A DNA stretch of 64,000 nt from Phycisphaera sp. (GCA_025916675.1 CP098402.1:3529205-3593204), one strand, 5' to 3'; positions 44,435 through 54,028 are shown, counted from the first letter of the stretch. Program-made: numbers and translations. The notes: generated by a model from the sequence alone, not told the origin.

Positions 44435-46447
44435 TTACTTTTCAGGCTCCCATTCGGCTTCTGCGCGTTCGAGCATGGTTGCGATCCGGTCGGCCTCTTC
44501 GCTATGCGGCATGCTCGGCTTGATCTGGCGAGGGAGCAGGCCCTGGTCGTCCCGCGCCATCGGGTTCGCACCTGCGGCAAGCAGCGCCTCGACGAACTCG
44601 GCCCGGCAGTACACGACCGCCTGATGCAGGGGCGTCCGCCCGCGATAATCCAGAGCGTCGACCGGCACTCCAGCTTCAAGTAAAAGGTGCATGACCTCGA
44701 CGAGACCGCTCTGCTGGGAGAGCTCGTGGAGCAGCGTGGCCCGGCCATGCCCGCGTGCGATGGGGTCGGCACCGGCTTCGAGCAATGCACGGATGGTATC
44801 TTCCAGTGGCAGAGCCTCTCTCAAGGGCCATAGCTCGGCGTGTCGTTGCGGGGAGATGCCGAGTTCCAGGGCTGCGCGGGTCTGCGGTGCGCCGTGGACG
44901 GGGTTGTAGATTGAAGCCCTGATCACGTCCAGCTTGATGGCTTGGCCGAGCAAATCGCGGCCGATTTTCTCTTCGATTGAGAGGCCTTTGGCAATGACCG
45001 CTTGCATTACCCGATCATCATCGATCTGATACTTGATGATGTCGAACAGTTGGGTCTGGTCCCAATCGAAGTGTTCCAGCAAGAGCGTGAACACGGGTTC
45101 TGGCTGGACGCGGATCTCGCGGGGAAGTGGGTCTGGCGCTTTGCCGGTTGGTGTGTGCATGAGGATGAGTGCCACGATCTCCGGATCGGTATCCCCCCAG
45201 TCGAGTGCGTCGGTCAGTGCCAGACTGAAACGATCGCGCCGATGGAGCGGGCTGGCACCGGCGTCGAGCAGCAGCTTGCACATTTGCGCATCATTCGCGC
45301 GGGCGGCGAGCGCGACTGGGGCAGGGTCGAAGTTCATGCCGCTGTTGCCACCAACACCATCCGGCGACGCCCCGGCCTTTAGGAGTGCCGCGGTGGCGTC
45401 TGTTTTACCACGGCCGGCGGCCCACGAGAGTGGGGTGCTGCCGCTCATCTGGAGTTCCACGCCCGGGATGTTGTCCACGCCCTCGTTAACATTCTTGCCA
45501 GCGGCAAGCAAGAGCCCGATGTCGTGCAGATTTCCGGTGGCCGCCGCGTGGTGCAGGGGTGGTAGCATCGGCCTCGCGCTCCATTGGCGGTGAGCGAAGT
45601 ACGCGAGGCCGGAGGCGAGCAGGAGTACGGCCAATGTTCCGACAACCATGGGCAGCACACCGATGAGTGGTTGCCGTTGGACGCGGGGCTTGCCGCACTC
45701 GGGGCAGATGTCGGCTCCCGACAGCGGATAGCCGCACCGGGTGCATCGGTCGCGGCGGCGCCGCCAGCGCATTCGCAATAAGCCGGGAAGGATCGCGGGC
45801 ATCATCACGATGGCCCATGCCGAGCCAAACACGAGCGAGTTTGCAAACAGGCCGAGCCACATCGGCGTGAGCGGCAGGGCGTGCTCGAGTTCGACTGATT
45901 CCCAACGCGGCTGGAGCCAGTGGTACGGCTTCTCGGGTTGTTTCCGCTGGTGGGCGGTGTGGCTCCACGGCCACTCCCAAGCGGCGACATGGAGCCCGCC
46001 GCGGACGTACTCCCCGGGGAAAGCAACGCGGTGGTCCGCGACGGCGTGATGGGCGCTCAAGCAGCGCATGGGCCACCCCGCCTCGCGCTCCCAGACCCTG
46101 GCTTTGAGGTTGATCAGTCGGTGATCCGCCGGATCGGCCTTGCGAGTGCGAACGATACTACCTCGACTGATAGCGGGTTTATCGGCGCTAGGTAGGGTTT
46201 CAAATTCGAGGTAGGGTGGCACCGGCGACTCGGACCAGAGGTTGATGAGCCGTCGCGTGCAGGTGGCGTCGCTGGTTTCGTCCACGAGCCAGCCGTCGAC
46301 GACGGCGGCTCGCTCGACCGTACCACGGGTGAGCGGCACGTCGGGCCAGGTCTCTCGGTTGAGTGCAGCGCCGAGCCAGGCTATCGCAACCGACGTGAGC
46401 AGGCCGAGGAACAACGCCAGCGAGATCAGCGGGACCCAGCGACGCAT
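44435..46447 (-). CDS. membrane protein with zinc ribbon and C-terminal ankyrin repeats
   Basis: 670 residues. An N-terminal helix (about 8-28) precedes a large non-cytoplasmic region (30-195). A second helix (about 200-225) leads to a zinc ribbon RCTRCGYPLSGADICPECGKP (about 235-255), then a third helix (about 270-290). Ankyrin repeats from about 300 to 650 follow, for example GSTPLSWAAGRGKTDATAALLKAGASPD and GRTPLHQAVVYCRAEFVEALLAAGANP. Partners are unknown; the ankyrins could bind other proteins in the cytoplasm. Confidence 0.78.
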   Translation of the reverse strand: MRRWVPLISLALFLGLLTSVAIAWLGAALNRETWPDVPLTRGTVERAAVVDGWLVDETSDATCTRRLINLWSESPVPPYLEFETLPSADKPAISRGSIVRTRKADPADHRLINLKARVWEREAGWPMRCLSAHHAVADHRVAFPGEYVRGGLHVAAWEWPWSHTAHQRKQPEKPYHWLQPRWESVELEHALPLTPMWLGLFANSLVFGSAWAIVMMPAILPGLLRMRWRRRRDRCTRCGYPLSGADICPECGKPRVQRQPLIGVLPMVVGTLAVLLLASGLAYFAHRQWSARPMLPPLHHAAATGNLHDIGLLLAAGKNVNEGVDNIPGVELQMSGSTPLSWAAGRGKTDATAALLKAGASPDGVGGNSGMNFDPAPVALAARANDAQMCKLLLDAGASPLHRRDRFSLALTDALDWGDTDPEIVALILMHTPTGKAPDPLPREIRVQPEPVFTLLLEHFDWDQTQLFDIIKYQIDDDRVMQAVIAKGLSIEEKIGRDLLGQAIKLDVIRASIYNPVHGAPQTRAALELGISPQRHAELWPLREALPLEDTIRALLEAGADPIARGHGRATLLHELSQQSGLVEVMHLLLEAGVPVDALDYRGRTPLHQAVVYCRAEFVEALLAAGANPMARDDQGLLPRQIKPSMPHSEEADRIATMLERAEAEWEPEK

Positions 46448-46475
46448 CGGCTCGCCTCCAGACTCGACCGGCGGG

Positions 46476-47336
46476 CTACCTGCTGGGTGCCGGCAGTTCC
46501 TCGATCCGCGTCCGCACCTCCCACAGCTCCGGGAAGAACTGGTGGTCGATCATCTGGCGGAGGAAGGGCACGCCCGACGAGCCGCCGGTGCCGCGCTTCA
46601 TGCCGATGATGCGGTGGACGGTGCGCAGGTGGCGGTAGCGCCACTGGCCGAACTGATCGTCGACGTCCACGAGCTTCTCGGCCATCTCGTAGCTGGCCCA
46701 GTGGTCGTGGGGGTTCTCGTACACCGTCTTAAGGACGGTAATGACGCTCTCGTCCATTTCTCGCGGCTCTGAGTAGTCGCGGTTGACGGCCGCTTCGGGC
46801 ACGGGCAGGCCCTGGCCCTTCATGTATGTCAGGAAGGCGTCGTAGATGCTGGGCGCTTCGAGCGCCTCGGCCAGGATGTCGTGGGCCACCTTGTCGTGCT
46901 CATGCACCTTCAGCATCCGCCGGTCCTTGTTGCCCAGCAAGAACTCGACGAGGCGGTACTGGAAGCTCTGGAAGCCGCTGGCATTACCCAGAATGCCGCG
47001 GAACTGGGCGTACTCGGTGGGCGTGAGCGTGGCCAGCACGCTCCATTGATTCAAGAGTTGCTGGAGGATGTGCTTGACGCGGGCGAGGATCTTGAAGCTC
47101 GGCTCGAGGCTGCCGGCCTGCACGGCCGCGATGGCGGCGCGCAACTCGTGGATCATCAGCTTCAGCCACAGCTCGGTGGTCTGGTGCTGGATGATGAACA
47201 GCATCTCGTCGTGGTGCGCGGGGCTGCTCAGCGGCTGCTGGGCCGTGAGGACCTTCTCCAGATGCAAATAGCCGCCGTAGGTCATACGGTCGGCCATGTC
47301 GGTGTGGAGCGTGGATTCGAACTCGCGTTGGGACAT
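46476..47336 (-). CDS. kynA: tryptophan 2,3-dioxygenase
   Basis: 286 residues, standard for bacterial TDO. Visible family blocks are MTYGGYLHLEKVLTAQQPLS, HHDEMLFIIQHQTTELWLKLMIHEL, SGFQSFQYRLVEFLLGNK and the C-terminal WRYRHLRTVHRIIGMKRGTGGSSGVPFLR, where the heme-ligand His sits in RHLRTVHRIIG. It opens the indole ring in the kynurenine pathway. Kynurenine-pathway partners are not visible nearby; citrate synthase lies just upstream on the same strand with a 9-bp gap, so they may be cotranscribed. Confidence 0.96.
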   Translation of the reverse strand: MSQREFESTLHTDMADRMTYGGYLHLEKVLTAQQPLSSPAHHDEMLFIIQHQTTELWLKLMIHELRAAIAAVQAGSLEPSFKILARVKHILQQLLNQWSVLATLTPTEYAQFRGILGNASGFQSFQYRLVEFLLGNKDRRMLKVHEHDKVAHDILAEALEAPSIYDAFLTYMKGQGLPVPEAAVNRDYSEPREMDESVITVLKTVYENPHDHWASYEMAEKLVDVDDQFGQWRYRHLRTVHRIIGMKRGTGGSSGVPFLRQMIDHQFFPELWEVRTRIEELPAPSR

Positions 47337-47345
47337 GGAGGGACG

Positions 47346-48515
47346 TTAGTCCTTCCACTTGCGAAGGTCGGGGCCGACGTAGTTCGCACGCGGGCGGATC
47401 AGCCGGTTGTTGGCGTGCTGCTCCATGATGTGGGCGGCCCATCCGGTAATGCGGGCGGCCACGAAGATGGGCGTGTACTGCGGGATGGGGATGCCCAGGG
47501 CGAAGTACGTCATGCCACAGGGGAAGTCGACGTTGGGGTGGATGCTCTTCTCGTCGAGCATGATCTTCTGGACGATTTCGCCCAGTTCGAACCACTTGAC
47601 GAACTCGGCCCCACGCTTCTCGGCAGCCGCACGGCCAAGATTGTGCAGGATCGGGGCCCGGTGGTCGCCGTTCTTGTACACACGGTGACCAAAGCCCATG
47701 AGCTTGCGCTTGTCCTGGAAGGCCTGACGCATCCATGCCTCGACGGCGGGCTTCTCGATCTTGCCGTCCAGATCCTTCATGATCTCGCGGAGCATGTCCA
47801 TGGCCGCCTCGTTGGCGCCGCCGTGCAGCGGGCCCTTCAGGGCGGCGATGGCGCCGGTCACCGCGCCGTGCATGTCGCTCAGCGTGCCGGCGATGACGCG
47901 GCTGGCGAAGGTGCTTGCGTTGTAGTCGTGCTCGGCGTACAAGGTGAGCGAGACATCGACGACCTTCTCGGCCTCGGCGTCTGGCTTCTCGCCGCTCATC
48001 AGGTAGAGCATATTGGCCGCATGCCCCAGGTTGGCGTCGCCGCCGGTGTCAGGCGCAACGATGTCGCGGCCGTCGATCACGTTCTGCATGTGGCCGATGA
48101 TCGTGGGGATCTTGGCGGTCAGCCGCTTGGCCTTGCGCAGGTTGGCCTCGGCGCTGATGTCCTGGCTTTCCTTGTCCAGGTTGGCCAGCAGGCTGACGGC
48201 CGTGCGGAGGATGTCCATTGGCACGGCGCTGCCGGCGATGACCATGGGCTTGACCGTCTTGAGGTAGTCGATGATCTGCGGCGGCAGCGCCCGGTTGGCG
48301 ATCAGCTCGTCCTTGAAGAACTTGAGCTGGTCGGCCGTGGGCTTGTCGCCCTCGAGCAGCAGGTAGGCCACCTCCTCGAAGCTGGCGTTGTCGGCCAGGT
48401 CGTGGATTTCGTAGCCGCGGTAGATCAGGGCGTCTTGCTCGACGTTGCAGATGCTGGTGTCGCCGGCGACGACGCCTTCGAGGCCGGCCTTTGGGGCTGG
48501 TGCGGCGGTGGTCAT
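47346..48515 (-). CDS. citrate synthase (or 2-methylcitrate synthase), short type
   Basis: 389 residues, the shorter CitZ/PrpC-like size rather than the long GltA form. The active-site segments are present: GPLHGGANEAAMDML with the first His, FGHRVYKNGDHRAPIL with the second, and NVDFPCGMTYFALGIP with the Asp. It condenses acetyl-CoA (or propionyl-CoA) with oxaloacetate. Sequence alone does not separate the two; the presence of other TCA genes in the window suggests citrate synthase. GGAGG lies seven bases before the ATG at 48513-48515. tRNA-Cys is upstream. Confidence 0.93.
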   Translation of the reverse strand: MTTAAPAPKAGLEGVVAGDTSICNVEQDALIYRGYEIHDLADNASFEEVAYLLLEGDKPTADQLKFFKDELIANRALPPQIIDYLKTVKPMVIAGSAVPMDILRTAVSLLANLDKESQDISAEANLRKAKRLTAKIPTIIGHMQNVIDGRDIVAPDTGGDANLGHAANMLYLMSGEKPDAEAEKVVDVSLTLYAEHDYNASTFASRVIAGTLSDMHGAVTGAIAALKGPLHGGANEAAMDMLREIMKDLDGKIEKPAVEAWMRQAFQDKRKLMGFGHRVYKNGDHRAPILHNLGRAAAEKRGAEFVKWFELGEIVQKIMLDEKSIHPNVDFPCGMTYFALGIPIPQYTPIFVAARITGWAAHIMEQHANNRLIRPRANYVGPDLRKWKD

Positions 48516-48576
48516 TGGAAAGCCTCCGATTCGGAAAGTATTTGGGAATGGCAGGCGTGAGCCCGCCGGATCAGAA

Positions 48577-48661
48577 AGGGCGCGGTGGGATTCGAACCCA
48601 CGGTTGGATTTCTCCAAACGGATTTGCAATCCGCCCCATTAGTCCACTCTGGCACACGCCC
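48577..48661 (-). tRNA. tRNA-Cys (GCA) with long variable arm
   Basis: About 85 nt on the minus strand. The acceptor stem GGGCGTG/CGCGCCC, anticodon loop TTGCAAA (anticodon GCA, bases 48625-48627) with stem GCGGA/TCCGT, T-arm GTGGG-TTCGAAT-CCCAC and discriminator U73 all fold cleanly. U73 and GCA identify cysteine. The D-arm has a three-pair stem and the variable region forms a TTGGA/TCCAA hairpin with a GAAA loop, as in class II tRNAs (Ser, Leu, Tyr) rather than ordinary Cys. The 3' CCA is not encoded. Confidence 0.9.
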
Positions 48662-48755
48662 GGGGCATCCACCGGCATTCGCTCCGGCGGAGCGTCATTA
48701 TTGCGCGCTCGGCGACCAAAAGCCCGGTTTCATGGCCATGTCCGGGCATTCGCGG

Positions 48756-49787
48756 TCAGAACGCCCGATTGACCACAGCCTCGGCCATTGCCAGCAGGAT
48801 CCGACGGGCCGGCGAGTCGACGACGGCGTCCAGGTGCCCGCGAGCCCTGCCCACGATGGTCTCCGAGGCCCGCTGGGCGTGCTCGACAGAGCCGGTAGTC
48901 TCCAGCCGCTGGCGGAGGCGGGCGGGGGCGTCGCCCGAGTTTTCGTGGGCGGCACGGACGGCGAGCGCCAGGCTGTGGGCCCGCTCGTCTGGGCTGGCGG
49001 CCCGGAGGTGGTGGATGACCGGGAGCGTGAGCTTGCCCTTACGCGCGTCTCGGCCCACGCTCTTGCCCACCACCTCCTCGCGGCCGGTCAGGTCGAGCAG
49101 GTCGTCGCGCACCTGGAAGGCCGATCCGATCTGCCGGCCAAAGGACTCGAGCGCCGCGACGATCTCTGGTGTGCCGCCCGCGGTCACGGCTCCGAGTTCG
49201 CACGCGGCGGCGATGAGCTCGGCCGTCTTGCGATTGATGATCTCGAAGTAAGTGGCTTCGTCGAGCGAGAGGTCGTCGCGGCGGTCGAGCTGGAGCAGCT
49301 CTCCGCTGCACACCACCATGCTGGCGCGCGCCACGCGCAGGGCGGTGGCCTGCTCGTCGAGCGTGGAGCAAAGGTGGTACGCGCCGGCGATGAGGTAGTC
49401 GCCCAGGATCACGGCCGTCTCGTTGCCGCTCATGGCGTTGACGGTGCGTCCGCGACGGCGCGTATCGGCCTCGTCGAGCACGTCGTCATGCACCAGCGTG
49501 GCCATGTGGACCATCTCGCACACGGCACCGATGACCTCCAGTGCCTCGCCCTTGGGCCCGCGCAGCACTTTCGTGAGATCGCCATGGGACGCGCCCGCCG
49601 AGAGCGCGACGAGCGCGGGGCGCAGCATCTTGCCGCGGTAGCGTTCGACGTGCTGGGTCAGCCGCTGGACGGCCAGAATATCGCTGTGCAGGGCGTCGTC
49701 GAAGCGGTCGGCCACGCGGCCCAGGAACGAGGCCAACTCGCCCTGGACGGGTTCGAGCGAGGCGTCCAGATCCAGCATTTCTCGCAT
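48756..49787 (-). CDS. polyprenyl diphosphate synthase (trans-isoprenyl, IspB/octaprenyl type)
   Basis: 343 residues. The first aspartate-rich motif is LVHDDVLDEADTRRRGRTVN (DDVLD at 101-105); the second is FQVRDDLLDLTG (near 230). Preceding RGKMLRPALVAL and GDYLIAGAYHL are typical. It elongates farnesyl or geranylgeranyl diphosphate for quinone or membrane-lipid carriers; chain length cannot be read. GGGAGG precedes the ATG. It is divergent from the TPR-sulfotransferase gene. Confidence 0.93.
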   Translation of the reverse strand: MREMLDLDASLEPVQGELASFLGRVADRFDDALHSDILAVQRLTQHVERYRGKMLRPALVALSAGASHGDLTKVLRGPKGEALEVIGAVCEMVHMATLVHDDVLDEADTRRRGRTVNAMSGNETAVILGDYLIAGAYHLCSTLDEQATALRVARASMVVCSGELLQLDRRDDLSLDEATYFEIINRKTAELIAAACELGAVTAGGTPEIVAALESFGRQIGSAFQVRDDLLDLTGREEVVGKSVGRDARKGKLTLPVIHHLRAASPDERAHSLALAVRAAHENSGDAPARLRQRLETTGSVEHAQRASETIVGRARGHLDAVVDSPARRILLAMAEAVVNRAF

Positions 49788-49869
49788 GGGCCCTCCCGGT
49801 GCTAACCCTGCTGGACGATAGGCCCAAAGCCACGCATGCCCGGCCCGAAACGGGGTTTATGATCGCCCC

Positions 49870-51351
49870 ATGAGCCTCAGCCCACAGCGTGCGACCGAAC
49901 TCCTGCAACTGGCCCGTGATGCCACCTCACGCGGCGACTACAACCAGGCCCACACGCTCGGCTCGACGCTGCTCGAGAACCTGCCCAACGACCCGCAAGT
50001 GCACCTGCTGATGGGCGAGGTCTCCCTGGCGACCGGCTTCATCGACAAGGCCATCGAGCACCGCAAGTTCGTGGTCGAGCACTCGCCGCCCTCGCCCCTG
50101 CGAGAGGTGCAACTGGGCGAGACCTACGTCCACGCGGGCAAGCTGGGTGACGCCCTGGCCCACTACGCGAGGGCCCTGAAGCTCGACCCGAACTTCCCGC
50201 CTGCCGTCGCCGGGCGGGCCGAGGTGTACGAGATGCAGGGCAACACCAAACGCGCTTGGAAGTCGCTCGAGCCGGGTATCGCCGCCCACCCGACCAACCC
50301 ATCGCTGGCGGCGGTGGGGGTCCGGGTGCTGATGGAGTCCAATCGCCTCAAGGACGCCATCGACCTCGGCGAGCGGGTGATGGCCGCCGGCCTGCCCGAG
50401 GAGCCCCAGCTCCGCAGCACCTGCCTGACCATGGCACGCGCCTACGAGCGAAACAAGCAATATGAGCAAGCCCTCGACGCGGCCGAGCGCGGCAACGCCA
50501 TGCTGCGCGCGCCGTTCAGCATCGAGACGTACAAGAGCCAGAACGACGAGGTCATCGAGACCTTCAGCAAGGACTGGATGCAATCCGGGCCGCGCGCCAC
50601 GGTCGATGGCTCGTGGGCCGTGTTCATCGTGGGCATGCCCCGGAGCGGTTCGACGCTCACCGAGCGCATCATCCACGCCCATCCCGATGCCTTCGGTGCC
50701 GACGAGGACTTCACGCTCCAGCTCCTCATCGGGGGTTTGAACGCCCAATTCGAGTTGGAAGCCCAATGGCCCGGCAACGCCCGAGAGTTGGACGTGGAGC
50801 AGCTCAACGAGTGCGCGCGCAAGTACGAGCGCGGCATGAGAACCAAGGCGCCCACCGTCAAGCTCATCTCGAACAAGGATCTGGCCAACATGCGCCGCCT
50901 GGGCTTCGCCGATCGCATCCTGCCCGGTGCCAAGTTCATCCACACGCGTCGGGATCCGGCAGACAACTGCCTGTCGTGCTACTTCGAGCGTCTTCGGCCG
51001 GTGGCGATCCCGTACGCCGACAGCTTCGACAGCCTCGCCGCGGTGTACGCCGAGAACGAGCGGCTGGCGGCCCACTGGCAGGTTGCGTGCTCGAACGACT
51101 TCCTGACCATCCGATACGAGGACCTGGTCGCCGACCTGCCCACCGCGGCCCGGCGGATCATCGACTTCGTGGGCCTGCCGTGGGACGATCGCTGCCTGCG
51201 GCCCCACGAGGCCAACCGAGCCGACCGGACCCTGAGCGTGACCCAGGTCCGCCGGCCTATTTACAAATCGGCCAAGGGCCGGGCGGCCAAATACGGCGAC
51301 CTGATCGCCCCATTGCGCCAGGCGCTGAAAGCCCACGCACTGGAAGCGTAA
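49870..51351 (+). CDS. TPR-repeat sulfotransferase
   Basis: 493 residues. About five TPR units span residues 5-225 (for example QLGETYVHAGKLGDALAHYARALKLDPNFPPA). A sulfotransferase domain starts near 250, with the PAPS 5'-phosphosulfate loop VGMPRSGSTLTERIIHAHP and the 3'-phosphate region FIHTRRDPADNCLSCYFERL. A late KYGD...PLRQALKAH end is common to this family. The domain pair is abundant in Planctomycetota and Proteobacteria, and probably sulfonates a glycan or protein. Target unknown. Confidence 0.9.
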   Translation: MSLSPQRATELLQLARDATSRGDYNQAHTLGSTLLENLPNDPQVHLLMGEVSLATGFIDKAIEHRKFVVEHSPPSPLREVQLGETYVHAGKLGDALAHYARALKLDPNFPPAVAGRAEVYEMQGNTKRAWKSLEPGIAAHPTNPSLAAVGVRVLMESNRLKDAIDLGERVMAAGLPEEPQLRSTCLTMARAYERNKQYEQALDAAERGNAMLRAPFSIETYKSQNDEVIETFSKDWMQSGPRATVDGSWAVFIVGMPRSGSTLTERIIHAHPDAFGADEDFTLQLLIGGLNAQFELEAQWPGNARELDVEQLNECARKYERGMRTKAPTVKLISNKDLANMRRLGFADRILPGAKFIHTRRDPADNCLSCYFERLRPVAIPYADSFDSLAAVYAENERLAAHWQVACSNDFLTIRYEDLVADLPTAARRIIDFVGLPWDDRCLRPHEANRADRTLSVTQVRRPIYKSAKGRAAKYGDLIAPLRQALKAHALEA

Positions 51352-51396
51352 GAAACAGTCTGGATCGACCTGCCGCCTCCTCAAGGGAGTCCCCAT

Positions 51397-52128
51397 ATGC
51401 ACCGTGCCTGTCTTGCCGTCGTTGTCATATTCACTGCTGCCACCGCCGCTCTAGCCCAGCCAGCGGGGCAGAACGAGGCGCCGGAAGCTCCCGGCCAAGA
51501 GTTCGAGTTCATCCAGATCGAATCTGGGACCTCCGGCTACCGCGGTTTCGAGCGGAAGGTGTTCGCCGATTTCATTGAGGCTGCCCAGGGTGACGACGAC
51601 GCGAGACAGCGTTTGATCGCCGCCTGCGAGCGTGCGATCGAGGCAGACGCTAAGAACGCCGAGGCTATCGCCTGGCGCGGCGCCGCCAAGATGTTCGAGG
51701 CCGGCACGGCTTCGGAAGAAGGTGACTTCATGGCCGCCATGAGGCACACCAACGCGTCCCTGGAGGATCTCAATACGGCTCGCGAGCTCGAGCCCGAGAA
51801 TCCCGGTGTGCGGATGGTCGCCGCGCAGATGCTGCTCAGCCTGGCCAAGTACCACCCGATGGAGAACATAGCCAAGGGCTACGCGAAGCAGGGCATCGAG
51901 GACGCCAAGGCGGCGTTATTGAAGCTCTACAACAACTGGGGCAAGCAGCCGGCCGACGTGAAGGGCCAGCTCCTATCGGGTGTCGCCGAGAGCTACGACA
52001 AGCTCGGCAAGGCCACCGAAGCCCGCGACTGGTTCAATCGCGTCATTGGTGCCGTGCCCGGCACGACGTGGGCGAAGCAGGCGCAGGCATGGATCGACGC
52101 GGCCGACAAGAAGGCCAACGAACTCTAG
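51397..52128 (+). CDS. exported TPR-like protein of unknown function
   Basis: 243 residues with a signal peptide (about 1-21, ALAQP). The mature part is helical with TPR-like pairs, for example RLIAACERAIEADAKNAEAIAWRGAAKMFEAG and ESYDKLGKATEARDWFNRVIGAVPGT. AAGGGAG lies seven bases before the ATG. It follows the sulfotransferase gene at 45 bp and may be cotranscribed. Function unknown. Confidence 0.72.
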   Translation: MHRACLAVVVIFTAATAALAQPAGQNEAPEAPGQEFEFIQIESGTSGYRGFERKVFADFIEAAQGDDDARQRLIAACERAIEADAKNAEAIAWRGAAKMFEAGTASEEGDFMAAMRHTNASLEDLNTARELEPENPGVRMVAAQMLLSLAKYHPMENIAKGYAKQGIEDAKAALLKLYNNWGKQPADVKGQLLSGVAESYDKLGKATEARDWFNRVIGAVPGTTWAKQAQAWIDAADKKANEL

Positions 52129-52135
52129 TGCAGAA

Positions 52136-53956
52136 TCAAAACCCAACCGCCTGTCCGTCGGCCCGCAGGTCGCTCGCGGCCAAGTAGCCGTCTTCCAATC
52201 GGTAGATGACCTGCCCGCGGCCGAACGTCGCGTTGCGCGTGCGATAGCGGCGCATCGGGTGGCCCATCGCTTCGAGCTGGTCGTACACGCTATCGCCCGC
52301 GAGCGTCTCGAAGCCCGGCTCGATCATGACGCGGCCGTCGCGTTCGATCTGCCAGCGCGGCGCGTCGAGACACGCTTGCGGGTTCTGTCCGTGGTCGGCC
52401 AGGCGCACCAGCACCTGGGCGTGGCCCTGGGGCTGCATGAACCCGCCCATGACGCCGAAGGCCATCGCGGGGCCGCCCTCGCGCGTGACGAAGCCCGGGA
52501 TGATGGTGTGGTAGGGGAGCTTGCCCGGCGCGATCTCGTTGGCGTGGCCCGGTTCGAGCGAGAAGTTGCCGCCACGGTTCTGCATCGCGACGCCGTAGCC
52601 GGGGATGACCATGCCCGAGCCGAAGCCCGTGTAATTGCTCTGGATGAAGCTGACCATGTTGCCGTCGGCATCGGCGGCGGTCAGGAGCACGGTGCCGCCG
52701 TCCTTGGGCTCGCCATATTCGAAGTTACCGGCCTTGTCGCGATTGATGAGCTTGGATCGATCTTGCAAGTACCCATCGTCGAGCAGGTCGTCGACCGACA
52801 CCCGCATGTGCTCGGGGTCGGCGACGTGCTGGTGCGCGTCGGCGAAGGCCAGCTTCATCGCCTCGATCTGCAGGTGCATCCACTTCGCGGAGTCGATCTC
52901 AAGGTCGGCAATATCGAAGTGCCGCAGGATGCCAAGGGCGATGAGTGCCGTGATCCCCTGGCCGTTGGGCGGGATCTCGTGCAGCCGCCAGCCGCGGTAG
53001 TCGATGGAGATCGGGTCGACCCAGCGGGCCTCGTGGGCCGCGAGATCGACCATTCGCAGCGAGCCGCCGTGCTTCTTGCTCTCGGCGTCGATGGCTTGCG
53101 CGATCTCGCCCTCGTAGAACGCGCGGCCGTTGGTCTTCGCGATAGCCTCCAGTGTGCGCGCATGGCCCGGGCTGGCGAACAACTCGCCCGGTTCGGGCGT
53201 GCGTCCGTCACGCGTAAACGTCTGCTGCCAGCCATCAAACCGATCGGCCCCGCGATACCGGCGGGCCGACGCGCCCCAGCTCTGCGCCACGCCCGGGCTG
53301 ACGAGGAAGCCCTCGCTCGCGTAGCGGATCGCCGGCTCAAGGACCTTTTCGAACGGCAGCTTGCCGAACTTCTCGTTCACCGCCGCCCACCCCGACACCG
53401 CGCCGGGCGTGGTCACCGCGCGCCAGTCGTAGAGCGGCATACGGTCGAGCCCGTCGTAGTCCTCGCGCTTCAGCCCCTTGGGCGCACGGCCCGAGGCGTT
53501 GAGGCCGTGCAGCTTCGTGTTGCCGCCCTCATCCTTCATCCACAGCAGTGCAAAGTTGTCGCTGCCGATGCCATTGGCCGTGGGCTCGACGACCGTGAGC
53601 GCGGCGGCCGTGGCGACCGCGGCGTCCGCCGCGTTGCCGCCCAAGCGCAGCATCTCGAGCCCGGCTTGCGCCGCCAGCGGCTGGCTGGTCGCCACGCAGT
53701 TGCGCGCCAGCACGGGCATGCGCTGGCTGGTATAGGGCAGGTCGTAGCCGAACGGCCCCTGGCCCCACTTGCGATCCTGCGGCAATGCGTCGAGTTCTTC
53801 CACGACGGCATCGTTGCGTCGCGGCGAGGCCGACGCGCGCGACGCGAGGTACCCGCTGCCCGCCGCGGCCGCCAGGCCGGCCGACGTGGCACGCATGAAA
53901 TCCCGTCGTGTGAGGTCGTCGTTGGGGTCACCCGGCGCTTTGTGTGGGGTTGTCAT
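52136..53956 (-). CDS. ggt: gamma-glutamyltransferase, Tat-exported
   Basis: 606 residues. A twin-arginine signal (RRDFMRATSAG, about residues 20-35) precedes the N-terminal-nucleophile hydrolase. The autocleavage and catalytic Thr is in KDGGTVLLTAADADGNMVSFIQS (Thr near 421), with FGSGMVIPGYGVAMQNRGGNFS downstream. It probably hydrolyses glutathione or related gamma-glutamyl compounds in the periplasm. Start ATG 53956; an upstream ATG at 53977 adds seven residues. The C-terminal end converges on the TPR-like gene 8 bp away. Confidence 0.9.
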   Translation of the reverse strand: MTTPHKAPGDPNDDLTRRDFMRATSAGLAAAAGSGYLASRASASPRRNDAVVEELDALPQDRKWGQGPFGYDLPYTSQRMPVLARNCVATSQPLAAQAGLEMLRLGGNAADAAVATAAALTVVEPTANGIGSDNFALLWMKDEGGNTKLHGLNASGRAPKGLKREDYDGLDRMPLYDWRAVTTPGAVSGWAAVNEKFGKLPFEKVLEPAIRYASEGFLVSPGVAQSWGASARRYRGADRFDGWQQTFTRDGRTPEPGELFASPGHARTLEAIAKTNGRAFYEGEIAQAIDAESKKHGGSLRMVDLAAHEARWVDPISIDYRGWRLHEIPPNGQGITALIALGILRHFDIADLEIDSAKWMHLQIEAMKLAFADAHQHVADPEHMRVSVDDLLDDGYLQDRSKLINRDKAGNFEYGEPKDGGTVLLTAADADGNMVSFIQSNYTGFGSGMVIPGYGVAMQNRGGNFSLEPGHANEIAPGKLPYHTIIPGFVTREGGPAMAFGVMGGFMQPQGHAQVLVRLADHGQNPQACLDAPRWQIERDGRVMIEPGFETLAGDSVYDQLEAMGHPMRRYRTRNATFGRGQVIYRLEDGYLAASDLRADGQAVGF

Positions 53957-54028
53957 AGCATGAACGGTATAGACCATCGCCCCGCGGCGTGAGGCCCGGG
54001 GCCCAATTCGCTCAGGAGGGGTCTTGTT

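Noticed and set aside
48577-48661. Reading the long-arm tRNA as Ser or Leu
   Set aside because: Anticodon GCA and discriminator U73 both fit Cys; the variable arm is the only class II feature.
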